Position numbers and translations under genes: made by a program. Shown here piece by piece: positions 31,534 to 41,508 of a stretch of 64,000 nt of DNA (the stretch's first letter is position 1; each line of letters begins with the position of its first letter). The stretch covers positions 1 to 64,000 of the forward strand of contig SVNW01000011.1 of NCBI GenBank assembly GCA_015066745.1, written 5' to 3'. The notes under the pieces are model-generated. The model did not search any database. It saw only the letters and a list, made by a program, of their open reading frames with translations, and was not told the origin of the DNA. The DNA is from Ruminococcus sp. (GTDB lineage: Bacteria > Bacillota > Clostridia > Oscillospirales > Ruminococcaceae).

Positions 31534-31785
31534 ATGAACAAGCAGTTGAACTTACAGGACGTATTTTTAAATCAGGCAAGAAAAGAAAAGATAATGATTA
31601 CAATTTATCTTACAAACGGCTTCCAGTTTAAAGGAGTAGTAAAAGGCTTTGACAGTTATATAGTTATACTTGATTGTGAAGGCAGACAGCAGATGGTTTA
31701 CAAGCATGCAATATCAACAATAATGCCATCAAGACATATTTCAATACTTGACAGTAGCGCTTCACAGTCTGAAAAGGCAGAATAA
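31534..31785 (+). CDS. hfq: RNA chaperone Hfq
   Basis: [41 protein letters not shown]...[12 protein letters not shown]: Sm1 and Sm2 (YKHA) motifs. Confidence 0.96.
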   Translation: MNKQLNLQDVFLNQARKEKIMITIYLTNGFQFKGVVKGFDSYIVILDCEGRQQMVYKHAISTIMPSRHISILDSSASQSEKAE

Positions 31786-33035
31786 TGAATACCCGTACTG
31801 CAAAGCTGCTGTTGGCGATTCTTGTCTTATTTATGACATTGACTGTGATAAATGTTGTGATTCATCTTTTTGAAAATGACTATGTAACAGAAACGGCTGT
31901 AGCTGTTTCATCGTCACATTCAATTAATTTTAAGGGCATATATGTCAGAGATGAAGAAGTCCTTTATTATGACGGAAACGGTGTTGTAAGCTATGCGGTA
32001 GAAGATGGCGGAAGAGTCAGTATAGGCGAAACAGTGGCATATGTTTATGCAGATGATAAGCAGATACAGTTAAATCAAAGAATAGAAGCCATAGATTCCG
32101 AGATAGCTGTATTAAATAAGATACAAAATCCCGGAACACAGGAAATATCACAGCCGGCATACCTTTCTTCACTTATTGAACAGGCATATCAGAGCATGAT
32201 GTTCAATAAAGAAGGGAAAAAATTTACGGCACTTAGTAATACAAAGGAAGAAATGCTCATTTATATGAGTACACTTCAGTATGTAACTGATGAGATAGAT
32301 TCTTTATCGGACAAGATAGCCGGACTTGAAGCAGAAAAGTATGAACTTGAAAATCAGCTGAAATCGCCAAATGATGTCATAGAGGTTCCTTATTCTGCGT
32401 ATTTTTCAAGCAGAGTCGATGGCTATGAAGGATATCTTGACTATGAACAATCTCAGAAACTTACTTCTTCACAGATAGAAAGTATAAGTGACAGTATAGA
32501 AAGTACAAATGAACAGAGTGGTAATAAAGTACCGGTCGGAAAACTTATTAAAGGTTACAAATGGTATATAGTAGGAATAGTAGAAACTACGGACTGGCTT
32601 TCACTCGGTGATACTGTAAATCTATACTTTCCATCAAGTGACAACAAACTTGATGCTAAGATAGAAAGCATACGTGACAGTGATGATGGAAATGAAAAAA
32701 TTATAACACTTGTATGCACAGATATGTCGCATGATTTTGTACAGCACAGGGTCGAAAACGTAGAAATTCAGGATGAAGAGTATAAGGGAATCAGAATTTC
32801 TCGTGAAGCGATACAGGTAAAAGACATGGAACAGGAAGTAGAAGAAAACGGTGTAAAGTCACTTCAGGTAGTTCCTGTAAAAGGTGTTTATGTAAAGCAT
32901 GGCGAGAAAGTTATCTTCAAGAAAATAGATCCTGTTTTCAGCGCTGATGATTATGTTGTTTCAAAAATAGTTCCAGACAGCGATTATGTTCAGCTTTACG
33001 ATGATACTATTGTGGGAGGTATGTCCTTAAAATGA
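31785..33035 (+). CDS. HlyD-like membrane-fusion-type protein, single N-terminal TM
   Basis: N-terminal TM, barrel-sandwich-like VEDGGRVSIGETVAYVY, coiled-coil; located between hfq and yggS. Confidence 0.7.
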   Translation: MNTRTAKLLLAILVLFMTLTVINVVIHLFENDYVTETAVAVSSSHSINFKGIYVRDEEVLYYDGNGVVSYAVEDGGRVSIGETVAYVYADDKQIQLNQRIEAIDSEIAVLNKIQNPGTQEISQPAYLSSLIEQAYQSMMFNKEGKKFTALSNTKEEMLIYMSTLQYVTDEIDSLSDKIAGLEAEKYELENQLKSPNDVIEVPYSAYFSSRVDGYEGYLDYEQSQKLTSSQIESISDSIESTNEQSGNKVPVGKLIKGYKWYIVGIVETTDWLSLGDTVNLYFPSSDNKLDAKIESIRDSDDGNEKIITLVCTDMSHDFVQHRVENVEIQDEEYKGIRISREAIQVKDMEQEVEENGVKSLQVVPVKGVYVKHGEKVIFKKIDPVFSADDYVVSKIVPDSDYVQLYDDTIVGGMSLK

Positions 33036-33727
33036 AAACACAATTTAACTATATTGATGAAAATTACAAAAGGATAGTATTTAATCTCAATGAAGCTAAA
33101 GAAAAATACAATCGTTCCGGAGAAAATATCGATATAATGGCGGTTACTAAAACAATAGCGCCTGAGGTAGTAAATTATGCGATATCTTCATGCGGTATAA
33201 AAATACTCGGCGAAAACAGGGTACAGGAATACCTTTCAAAAAAAGAGTTGTATTCTCCCGCCTCTGTTCACTTTATAGGCCAGTTACAGACAAATAAAGT
33301 AAAATACATAGTTGACAGCGTTGATATGATACAGTCGGTAGACAGTAAAAAACTTGCTCTTGAAATAAACAAGCATGCCGAGCGTGCAAAAAAAATACAG
33401 AATATTCTTGTAGAAGTAAATATTGCAGGTGAAGAAGCAAAAGGCGGAGTATCTCCCGATGAGCTTACAGAACTGCTTTATGAACTTTCAGAGCTAAGCA
33501 ATATCAAGGTTTGCGGGCTTATGACAGTTCCTCCTGTTTTTGAGTCAGAAAAATTTTTATATGATATGCAAAAAATATATATTGACATTTCAGAGAAAAA
33601 AATAGATAATATTAATATGAGTCTTTTATCGATGGGAATGTCAGGCGATTATGAAACAGCGGTCAGATACGGTTCAAATATGATACGTATCGGCAGTGCG
33701 CTTTTCGGTGCACGAGTATATAAGTGA
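33032..33727 (+). CDS. YggS/PLPBP family pyridoxal phosphate homeostasis protein
   Basis: MAVTKTIAPEVV, GENRVQEYLSK, HFIGQLQTNKVKYI, LSMGMSGDYETAVRYGSNMIRIGSALFG. Confidence 0.95.
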   Translation: MKTQFNYIDENYKRIVFNLNEAKEKYNRSGENIDIMAVTKTIAPEVVNYAISSCGIKILGENRVQEYLSKKELYSPASVHFIGQLQTNKVKYIVDSVDMIQSVDSKKLALEINKHAERAKKIQNILVEVNIAGEEAKGGVSPDELTELLYELSELSNIKVCGLMTVPPVFESEKFLYDMQKIYIDISEKKIDNINMSLLSMGMSGDYETAVRYGSNMIRIGSALFGARVYK

Positions 33728-33836
33728 CATTTTTTAAAATTGTTTGTATGGCTTTTTATCATTTGGTCGCACATGATGATAAAAGCAGGTTATAAATTCT
33801 CTATTTATTTTATGTGCGAGGAAAGGAAAAAATGTA

Positions 33837-34301
33837 ATGAAGCTTTTAGATAGTTTGAAGGATTTCTTTTTACCACCTGAGCAGGAGGACGATTATCAGC
33901 CTGAAACACCAAAGCAGGAGATGCAGCCAGCGGCAACGCACCAGATACATCAGCCTCAGCCAAGCGAGATGATCGAAACACCTGATGAGAAGAGGAATAA
34001 AGTAGTGAACATTCAAGCGACAGCACAGTTACAAGTAGTTCTGGTTAAACCGGAAGTTTTTACAGATGCAAAACAGATAGCAGATCACCTTATAGCAAAG
34101 AAGACAGTTGTTTTAAACCTTGAAACAGCATCTTCTGAAAACAAGAGAAGAATCATAGATTTTCTTGTTGGTGTTGCATATGCAAACGGCGGAAGTCTCA
34201 AGCCGGTAGCAAATCTTACTTATATAATCACACCTTACAATGTTGGTTTTATAGGTGAAGATCTTGTTGGTGAGCTTGAAAATAACGGTGTAATTATTTA
34301 A
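33837..34301 (+). CDS. sepF: Cell division protein SepF
   Basis: C-terminal SepF domain VVLVKPEVFTDAKQIADHLIAKKTVVLNLE...RRIIDFLVGVAYANGGSLKPVANLTYIITP. Confidence 0.93.
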   Translation: MKLLDSLKDFFLPPEQEDDYQPETPKQEMQPAATHQIHQPQPSEMIETPDEKRNKVVNIQATAQLQVVLVKPEVFTDAKQIADHLIAKKTVVLNLETASSENKRRIIDFLVGVAYANGGSLKPVANLTYIITPYNVGFIGEDLVGELENNGVII

Positions 34302-34370
34302 GCTGCATAATATTTTTTGAGTTTCCTGCGCAAATGGAAATGATATCAAATTTAAGAGGTGATAGAGTTG

Positions 34371-35105
34371 ATGAAGGCAAGTGACATAAACAGTCAAAAA
34401 TTTGAAAAAGCAGCATTCGGATATAAACAGGAAGATGTTGACGGATTTCTTAATGAACTCGCTGCTGATTATTCTCAACTTGAAAAGGATAATGAAGAGA
34501 TAAACACAAAACTTCAGGTTCTTGCTGATAAAGTAAGAGAATACAGAAAAGACGAAGACGCAGTAAAAGATGCACTTCTTTTTGCACAAAAAGAAGGACA
34601 TCGTGTTGTTACTGAAGCAAATACAAAGGCTGAAGAAATAATCTCCAAAGCCAAGCGTGAAAGTGAAAAGATAATAAGCGATGCGACAATGGATTCCAAG
34701 AAAGCTGTTGAAGAAGTAAGAGCAGAACTGAAAAAAGAACAGGAAAATCTCTCCTACATGCAAAAACAGGTATCAGAATTCAAGAAAAATCTCTTTGATA
34801 TGTACAAATCGCATCTGGAAATGATATCATCTATGCCTCAGACAGAAGATGATGATATAGATGAAGACGAAGATGAAGATGAATCAGTTGTTGAAGAAAT
34901 TCCGGCAGTTTCAGAAAAAGAGGAAAAAGTATCTGAACCTGTAAAACAGCCTGCATCACCTTCCCCTTCATATGCACCGGTAAATCCGGAACCTGTTGAA
35001 AAACCTGATCCGTTCAGAACACAGTCTATACCTGTAATAGGCGCAGGTACAGGCGATAACAAGTATGCTGAACTTCAGTTCGGACAGCAGAATAATAATA
35101 AGTAA
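34371..35105 (+). CDS. DivIVA domain-containing protein
   Basis: DINSQKFEKAAFGYKQEDVDGFLNELAADY N-terminal DivIVA motif, coiled-coil, acidic linker; start ATG 34371 preferred over GTG 34359 by SD. Confidence 0.9.
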   Translation: MKASDINSQKFEKAAFGYKQEDVDGFLNELAADYSQLEKDNEEINTKLQVLADKVREYRKDEDAVKDALLFAQKEGHRVVTEANTKAEEIISKAKRESEKIISDATMDSKKAVEEVRAELKKEQENLSYMQKQVSEFKKNLFDMYKSHLEMISSMPQTEDDDIDEDEDEDESVVEEIPAVSEKEEKVSEPVKQPASPSPSYAPVNPEPVEKPDPFRTQSIPVIGAGTGDNKYAELQFGQQNNNK

Positions 35106-35146
35106 CATAAATTTATATATGATAACCAGTAAAGGAAGATTATAAA

Positions 35147-37957
35147 ATGTCTCAGGATTATAACAATACTTTAAATTTACCTAAGACAGACTTCCCTATG
35201 AGAGGAAATCTGCCTACAAAAGAACCGGAAACTTTGAAAAAGTGGGAGTCTGAAAGACTTTACTACAAAATGATTGAGAAAAATGAAGGTAAGCCACTTT
35301 ACATACTTCATGACGGACCTCCGTATGCAAACGGTGAGATCCACCTTGGAACAGCTCTTAACAAGATTCTCAAGGATTTTATAATAAAGTACAAAAATAT
35401 GAGCGGTTTCTGCGCTCCATATGTTCCCGGTTGGGATACTCACGGACTTCCTATCGAACTCAAGGCACTCAAAGCTATTGGCGTTGAAAATGGTGCGGTT
35501 TCTCCGGCAGAACTCAGAAAACACTGCAGAGACTTTGCCATGAGTCATGTAAAAAATCAGATGAACCAGTTCAAGAGAATCGGTAGCATCGGTAATTATG
35601 ACGATCCATATCTTACACTCAAGCCTGAGTATGAGGCAAGACAGATAGAAGTCTTTGGAAAGATGGCTACAGAAGGATATATGTATAAAGGTCTTAAGCC
35701 TGTTTACTGGTGTCCTGACTGTAAGACAGCTCTTGCAGAAGCAGAGATCGAATATTCAAATGATGATTGTCACTCAATCTATGTAAAGTTCAATGTTACA
35801 GATGACAAGGGTGTTTTCTCAGCTGCAGGTGTTGATCCTTCAAAGGTTTATTTTGTAATATGGACAACAACTACATGGACTATTCCTGGTAACCTTGCAG
35901 TTTGTCTCGGACCTGAATATGACTATACACTTGTAAAGGTAAACGATGAGTACTATGTAATGGCAGAAGAACTCGTTGCTGCTACAATGAAAGCTGCAGG
36001 TATTGAAGAATACGAAACTCAGGGCAGATTTACAGGTAAAGAACTTGAATACATAAAGACAAAGCACCCTCTCTTTGACAGAGTTTCTCCTATTATCGTA
36101 GGTGATCACGTAACTCTTGAAAGTGGTACAGGTTGTGTTCACACAGCACCTGGTCACGGTGTAGAAGACTATGAAGTATGCCGTAACTATCCTGAAATCG
36201 GAATAATAGTTCCTGTTGACGCAAACGGAAAGCTTACAGATGAAGCAGGCGAGTTTAGCGGAATGGACACAAATGAAGCAAACAAGGCGATCGCAGCAAA
36301 GCTTGAAGAAGTAAATGCACTTCTGGCTATTGAAAAGATCGTTCACCAGTATCCACACTGCTGGAGATGTAACAGCCCGATAATCTTCAGAGCAACTTCA
36401 CAGTGGTTCTGTTCAGTAAACGGCTTTAAGGATAAAGCTATAAAGGCTATCGAAGACGTAAACTGGATCCCTGGCTGGGGCGAAGAAAGAATAAAGGGAA
36501 TGGTACGTGACAGAAGTGACTGGTGTATCTCACGTCAGAGAACATGGGGCGTTCCTATTCCGATCATATACTGTAAAGAATGTAATGAACCAATAGTAAC
36601 AGAAGAAACTATTGCAGCTATTTCTGATACATTCAGAAAAGAAGGCGCAGATTCATGGTGGACAAAGGAAGTTTCCGAAATAATTCCTTCAACTGTAAAG
36701 TGTAAGTGCGGTTGTTCCGAGTTTACAAAGGAATATGACATCATGGACGTATGGTTTGACAGTGGTGTTTCACATTCTGCTGTTATGGAAGAATATGACG
36801 AACTTCAGTGGCCTGCTGATCTCTACCTTGAAGGTGCAGACCAGTACAGAGGCTGGTTCCAGTCATCACTTCTTACTTCAGTTGTATATAAGGGCAAGGC
36901 TCCTTATAAAAACGTATGCACTCATGGCTGGGTCGTTGACGGTCAGGGCAAGAAGATGTCCAAGTCACTCGGCAACGGTATCATGCCTGATGAAATCGTA
37001 AAAGAATTTGGTGCAGATATTTTAAGACTCTGGGTAGCATCTTCAGACTACCATTCAGATATCAGAATATCCAAGGATATTTTAAAACAGCTTTCAGAAG
37101 CTTATAAGAAAATAAGAAATACAGCAAGATTTATTCTCGGTAACATCTCAAACGGTGACGGATTCGATCCTGATACTGATGCAGTTTCCGATGATAAGCT
37201 TACAGAAATAGATAAGTGGGCAATTACAAGACTTGATGCACTTATCGATAAGGTAAATGCAGGTTATGAAAGTTTTGAATTCCACATAGTATTCCATGCT
37301 ATCCATAACTTCTGTGTAACTGAAATGTCCAACTTCTATCTTGATATTATCAAGGACAGACTCTACTGTACAGGTGAGAAGTCAGAAGAAAGACGTGCAG
37401 CACAGACTGCTATGTACAGAATACTCAGCGGTGTTGCAAGACTTGTTGCACCTATCACATCATTTACAGCAGAGGAAATCTGGAGCTATATGCCACATTG
37501 TGAAGGCGAAGATACAACAAGTATTTACCTTAATCAGATGCCTGCAAAGAGCGGTATAGAAGTTACACCTGAATTTGAAGCAAAGTGGAATCTTATTTAT
37601 GATCTTCGTCAGTCTGTAAATAAGGCGCTCGAAATCAAGAGAAACGAAAAGGTTATAGGTAAATCACTTGAAGCTTCCGTTAAGCTTTACTGTGGAAGTA
37701 ACTTTGAAACTGTAAACGCTATGGTAAGTGAACTTGCTGAGATATTCATCGTTTCAAAAGTAGAAGTATTTGCAGACGGAAACGGAGAGTTTGATGCACA
37801 GACACTTGGTGCAAGCGGACAGGCATCAGATATCACAGTAACTGTTGAAAAGGCAACAGGTGAAAAATGTGAAAGATGCTGGACATATTCCGAAACAGTA
37901 GGAAAATGTGCAGAACACGCAACTCTTTGTGCACGTTGTGCATCAGTTGTAAAATAA
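35147..37957 (+). CDS. ileS: Isoleucyl-tRNA synthetase
   Basis: HDGPPYANGEIHLGTALNK, KMSKSLGN, C-terminal zinc motif CERCWTYSETVGKCAEHATLCARC. Confidence 0.98.
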   Translation: MSQDYNNTLNLPKTDFPMRGNLPTKEPETLKKWESERLYYKMIEKNEGKPLYILHDGPPYANGEIHLGTALNKILKDFIIKYKNMSGFCAPYVPGWDTHGLPIELKALKAIGVENGAVSPAELRKHCRDFAMSHVKNQMNQFKRIGSIGNYDDPYLTLKPEYEARQIEVFGKMATEGYMYKGLKPVYWCPDCKTALAEAEIEYSNDDCHSIYVKFNVTDDKGVFSAAGVDPSKVYFVIWTTTTWTIPGNLAVCLGPEYDYTLVKVNDEYYVMAEELVAATMKAAGIEEYETQGRFTGKELEYIKTKHPLFDRVSPIIVGDHVTLESGTGCVHTAPGHGVEDYEVCRNYPEIGIIVPVDANGKLTDEAGEFSGMDTNEANKAIAAKLEEVNALLAIEKIVHQYPHCWRCNSPIIFRATSQWFCSVNGFKDKAIKAIEDVNWIPGWGEERIKGMVRDRSDWCISRQRTWGVPIPIIYCKECNEPIVTEETIAAISDTFRKEGADSWWTKEVSEIIPSTVKCKCGCSEFTKEYDIMDVWFDSGVSHSAVMEEYDELQWPADLYLEGADQYRGWFQSSLLTSVVYKGKAPYKNVCTHGWVVDGQGKKMSKSLGNGIMPDEIVKEFGADILRLWVASSDYHSDIRISKDILKQLSEAYKKIRNTARFILGNISNGDGFDPDTDAVSDDKLTEIDKWAITRLDALIDKVNAGYESFEFHIVFHAIHNFCVTEMSNFYLDIIKDRLYCTGEKSEERRAAQTAMYRILSGVARLVAPITSFTAEEIWSYMPHCEGEDTTSIYLNQMPAKSGIEVTPEFEAKWNLIYDLRQSVNKALEIKRNEKVIGKSLEASVKLYCGSNFETVNAMVSELAEIFIVSKVEVFADGNGEFDAQTLGASGQASDITVTVEKATGEKCERCWTYSETVGKCAEHATLCARCASVVK

Positions 37958-38055
37958 ATTTTTTTGCAAAGAGCTTGTCGTTTTGTATAATCAAAGAGCG
38001 GCAAGCTTCTTTTGCAGACAGTAAAGATTTACAGCTAAACAGATGAGGTGAACAA

Positions 38056-38553
38056 ATGATAATAATTGTTATGATAATTGTTACGGCGATACTCGTCTGC
38101 GTGGATCAGATGATAAAAATCTGGGCTGTAGGGGAACTTGCAGCAAAAGGGATATCAAAGCCGTTTATAAAATTCGCAGATACGGAAATTATAAATTTGA
38201 CTTATACAGAAAATACCGGTGCAGCTTTCGGCATAATGAGTGACAAGCAGTGGTTTACGATAGGAGTAGCTTCTGTCGGTCTTATTGCTTTTACTGTATA
38301 TATGCTGAAGTGTTACAACAAATCAAAGTTTGCCATGATAGTAAGTGCAATGGTCATAAGCGGAGGCATCGGAAATCTTATCGACAGAATACGTTGCGGT
38401 TATGTTGTGGATTATCTTGAAGTAAAGATATTTGATTTTGCTATATTTAATTTTGCGGATGTATGTGTTACAGTAGGTGTTGTACTTCTTTTGATTTATT
38501 TTCTTTTCTTTGCAGAATCAGAAAATGAAAAATCAAAGATCAGGAGAAGATAA
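38056..38553 (+). CDS. lspA: Lipoprotein signal peptidase
   Basis: TENTGAAFGIM, GGIGNLIDRIRCGYVVDYLE, FNFADVCVTVG. Confidence 0.95.
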   Translation: MIIIVMIIVTAILVCVDQMIKIWAVGELAAKGISKPFIKFADTEIINLTYTENTGAAFGIMSDKQWFTIGVASVGLIAFTVYMLKCYNKSKFAMIVSAMVISGGIGNLIDRIRCGYVVDYLEVKIFDFAIFNFADVCVTVGVVLLLIYFLFFAESENEKSKIRRR

Positions 38554-39470
38554 TGATGCCTTCAGAGAAAGTTTATACTGCATATGAAGATGCTGTCGGC
38601 GAAAGGATAGATAAGTGGATATGTTCTCAGAACGATGAACTTACAAGAAATTCTGTCCAGAAGATGATAAATGACAAAATGGTCGCAGTAAACGGAAAAA
38701 CAGTTTCTAAAAATTATAAAATGTCACTCGGAGATGAAGTGTTGCTTATTATTCCCGAACCTGTGGAACTTTCAGCAAAACCTGAAAATATTCCGGTGGA
38801 TATTGTCTATGAAGATGATGATCTTCTTGTAGTAAACAAGCCCAAAGGAATGGTGGTTCACCCTGCGGCTGGAAACTACGACGGCACACTTGTAAATGCA
38901 CTGTTGTATCATTGCAAGGGAAGACTGTCATCGATAAACGGAGTTATCCGTCCCGGAATAGTTCATCGCATTGATAAAAATACAAGCGGACTTCTGATAG
39001 TCGCCAAAAATGATTTTTCTCATGCAGGACTTGCGCAACAGATCAAAGAACATTCGTTTACAAGAGAATACGAAGCTGTAGTATGCGGAAAGTTCAAAGA
39101 ATATGAGGGTACAGTAAACGCTCCTATAGGTCGTCATAAGACTGACCGAAAGAAGATGTGTGTGACAGAGCTTAATTCCAAAGAAGCAGTGACACATTTT
39201 CGTGTTATAGAGCAATACGAAAAATATGCTCATCTCAGATTAAAACTTGAAACAGGCCGTACTCACCAGATAAGAGTGCATATGAAGTACATAGGTCATC
39301 CGGTTCTCGGTGATGATGTTTACGGTACCGAATACAAGGGCATTGACGGGCAGTGTCTGCATGCAAAAAAGATTGGATTTATTCACCCAAGAACAGGTGA
39401 ATATCTTGAATTTGACAGTGAATTGCCGGAGTATTTCGGCGATATACTAAATAAACTTAAAAACATTTAA
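38553..39470 (+). CDS. RluA/RluD family 23S rRNA pseudouridine synthase
   Basis: S4 domain, VVNKPKGMVVHPAAG, GIVHRIDKNTSGLLIVAK. Confidence 0.95.
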   Translation: MMPSEKVYTAYEDAVGERIDKWICSQNDELTRNSVQKMINDKMVAVNGKTVSKNYKMSLGDEVLLIIPEPVELSAKPENIPVDIVYEDDDLLVVNKPKGMVVHPAAGNYDGTLVNALLYHCKGRLSSINGVIRPGIVHRIDKNTSGLLIVAKNDFSHAGLAQQIKEHSFTREYEAVVCGKFKEYEGTVNAPIGRHKTDRKKMCVTELNSKEAVTHFRVIEQYEKYAHLRLKLETGRTHQIRVHMKYIGHPVLGDDVYGTEYKGIDGQCLHAKKIGFIHPRTGEYLEFDSELPEYFGDILNKLKNI

Positions 39471-39496
39471 AATATTTCTAAAAAGGAGATTTTTTT

Positions 39497-40339
39497 ATGG
39501 ATGCTACAATAAAAAAACAACTTGAGATTACAGCTGCAAAAGTAAGAATGGGCGTAATCGAAGGAACATTTAATGCAAAATCCGGTCATCCGGGCGGATC
39601 ATTATCAATATGTGATCTTATGACATATCTTTACTGGGTAAAGATGAATGTTGATCCAAAAAACCCTGATATGGAGCAGAGAGACAGATTTGTACTCTCA
39701 AAAGGTCACTGCGCACCTGCTCTTTATTCTATACTCGCAGAAAAAGGATTTTTTGACAAGGAAGAACTCAAGTCATTAAGACATATCGGAGCACTTCTTC
39801 AGGGACATCCATGTATACATATCCCCGGTGTCGATATGAGCAGTGGTTCACTTGGTCAGGGAATTTCAGTTGCATGTGGAATGGCACTTGCAGGAAAGAC
39901 AAGCAATGCTGACTATAAGGTATACACAGTACTCGGTGACGGTGAAATTGAAGAAGGTCAGGTATGGGAAGCAGCAATGTTCGCAGCTCATTACAAACTT
40001 GATAATCTCGTTGCAGTAGTTGACAATAATGGTCTTCAGATAGACGGTGCAATAACAGAAGTTTGTTCACCTGAACCTATAACAGACAAATTTGCAGCAT
40101 TTGGCTGGCATGTTATCACTATGGACGCACATGATTTTGATTCAATTGAAAAAGCATTTGACGAAGCAGAAAAAATTTCAGGAAAACCTGTTGCAATTAT
40201 TCAGAAGAGCGTAAAGGGTAAAGGCGTTTCCTTTATGGAAAATAAGTGTTCATGGCATGGAACAGCTCCTAACAAGGAACAGTATGATCAGGCTATGGAA
40301 GAATTAAACGCTCGTATTGCAGAGCTTGAATCCAAGTAA
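39497..40339 (+). CDS. Transketolase, N-terminal (TPP-binding) subunit
   Basis: SGHPGGSLSICDLM, SKGHCAPALYS, GDGEIEEGQVWEAAM; only the N-terminal half. Confidence 0.95.
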   Translation: MDATIKKQLEITAAKVRMGVIEGTFNAKSGHPGGSLSICDLMTYLYWVKMNVDPKNPDMEQRDRFVLSKGHCAPALYSILAEKGFFDKEELKSLRHIGALLQGHPCIHIPGVDMSSGSLGQGISVACGMALAGKTSNADYKVYTVLGDGEIEEGQVWEAAMFAAHYKLDNLVAVVDNNGLQIDGAITEVCSPEPITDKFAAFGWHVITMDAHDFDSIEKAFDEAEKISGKPVAIIQKSVKGKGVSFMENKCSWHGTAPNKEQYDQAMEELNARIAELESK

Positions 40340-40363
40340 TGATTGAGAAAGGAATGAATAATT

Positions 40364-41317
40364 ATGGCAGAAGTAATAAAAAAAGCTACACGTGAAAGCT
40401 ATGGTGAAGCATTGAAGGAACTTGCGGCTGAATGTGAAGATCTCGTAGTACTTGACGCTGACCTTGCAGAAGCTACAAAGACAGTTATGTTCAAAAAAGA
40501 ATATCCTGAAAGATTTTTTGACTGCGGTATTGCAGAAGCAAATATGATGGGCGTTGCAGCAGGTCTTGCAGCTTGTGGCAAGATACCGTTTGCAAGTAGT
40601 TTTGCAATGTTTGCTGCAGGACGTGCTTTTGAAATAGTAAGAAACTCTATCGGTTATCCTCATCTTAACGTTAAAATAGGTGCAACACACGCAGGTATAT
40701 CTGTTGGTGAAGATGGTGCAACACATCAGTGTAACGAAGATATAGCTCTTATGAGAACTATCCCGGGAATGACGATCATAAATCCGGCTGACGGTGTTGA
40801 AGCTAAAGCCGCTGTAAAAGCAGCAGCTGCTTACAACGGTCCGGTATACCTTCGTTTTGGCAGACTCGCAACACCTATATTCAATGACGAAGCTTCATAC
40901 AAGTTTGAAATAGGCAAAGGCATTACTCTCAAAGAAGGCAATGATGTTACTATAATCGCAACAGGCCTTATGGTAAATGAAGCTATGCAGGCAGCAAAAC
41001 AGCTTGAAGCAGATGGTATCAATGCAAGAGTAATAAATATCCATACTATAAAACCACTTGATACAGAGATAGTTTGCAAGGCTGCAAAAGAAACAGGTCT
41101 TATCATAACAGCAGAAGAACACAGCGTTATCGGAGGACTCGGTTCAGCTGTATCAGAAGCTGTAACTCAGTGCTGTCCTGTTCCGGTTATAAAGATCGGT
41201 GTAAATGATGAATACGGATACAGCGGACCTGCTGTAGACCTTCTCAAAAAATTCGGACTTTGTGCTGACAATATCGTTTCCAAGACAAAAGAAGCTGTTG
41301 AGAAGTTCAAAAAATAA
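40364..41317 (+). CDS. Transketolase, C-terminal subunit
   Basis: DADLAEATKT, FDCGIAEANMMGVAAGLA, EEHSVIGGLGSAVSE; immediately after the N-terminal subunit. Confidence 0.95.
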   Translation: MAEVIKKATRESYGEALKELAAECEDLVVLDADLAEATKTVMFKKEYPERFFDCGIAEANMMGVAAGLAACGKIPFASSFAMFAAGRAFEIVRNSIGYPHLNVKIGATHAGISVGEDGATHQCNEDIALMRTIPGMTIINPADGVEAKAAVKAAAAYNGPVYLRFGRLATPIFNDEASYKFEIGKGITLKEGNDVTIIATGLMVNEAMQAAKQLEADGINARVINIHTIKPLDTEIVCKAAKETGLIITAEEHSVIGGLGSAVSEAVTQCCPVPVIKIGVNDEYGYSGPAVDLLKKFGLCADNIVSKTKEAVEKFKK

Positions 41318-41334
41318 AAATATAGTTTAAATAA

Positions 41335-41384
41335 AACAAATCGTTTGTATAATCTATTGGTTATACAGACGGTTTGTTTTTTTA
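41335..41384 (+). terminator. Rho-independent terminator after transketolase genes
   Basis: aacaaatcgtttgtataa / ttatacagacggtttgtt 18-bp stem (two G-U) followed by poly-T. Confidence 0.9.
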
Positions 41385-41508
41385 TGATAAAAAATGTGCA
41401 TCTGAAATTTTATATTTATAAAAAAGGTATTGATTAATCATAATTTTATCGATATAATTAATACAGTGATTATAGTTTCCGACTTATTTAAAATTAGGAG
41501 TGAAAAAT

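Noticed and set aside
34113-34763. 216-aa minus-strand ORF over sepF/divIVA
   Set aside because: Antisense of two well-supported genes; compositionally biased and without recognisable motifs.
35100-35150. Possible T-box leader upstream of ileS (also considered for tyrS and lysS)
   Set aside because: Upstream gaps are too short and lack the AGGGTGGNACCGCG-type T-box sequence; no antiterminator hairpin seen.
37965-38018. Hairpin between ileS and lspA considered as a terminator
   Set aside because: Stem is imperfect (bulged) and has no U-tract on the + strand side; terminator function not supported.
39497-41317. Split transketolase as a possible gene fission or frameshift
   Set aside because: Both halves have own starts and SDs and this two-subunit arrangement is well known in Clostridia and archaea.
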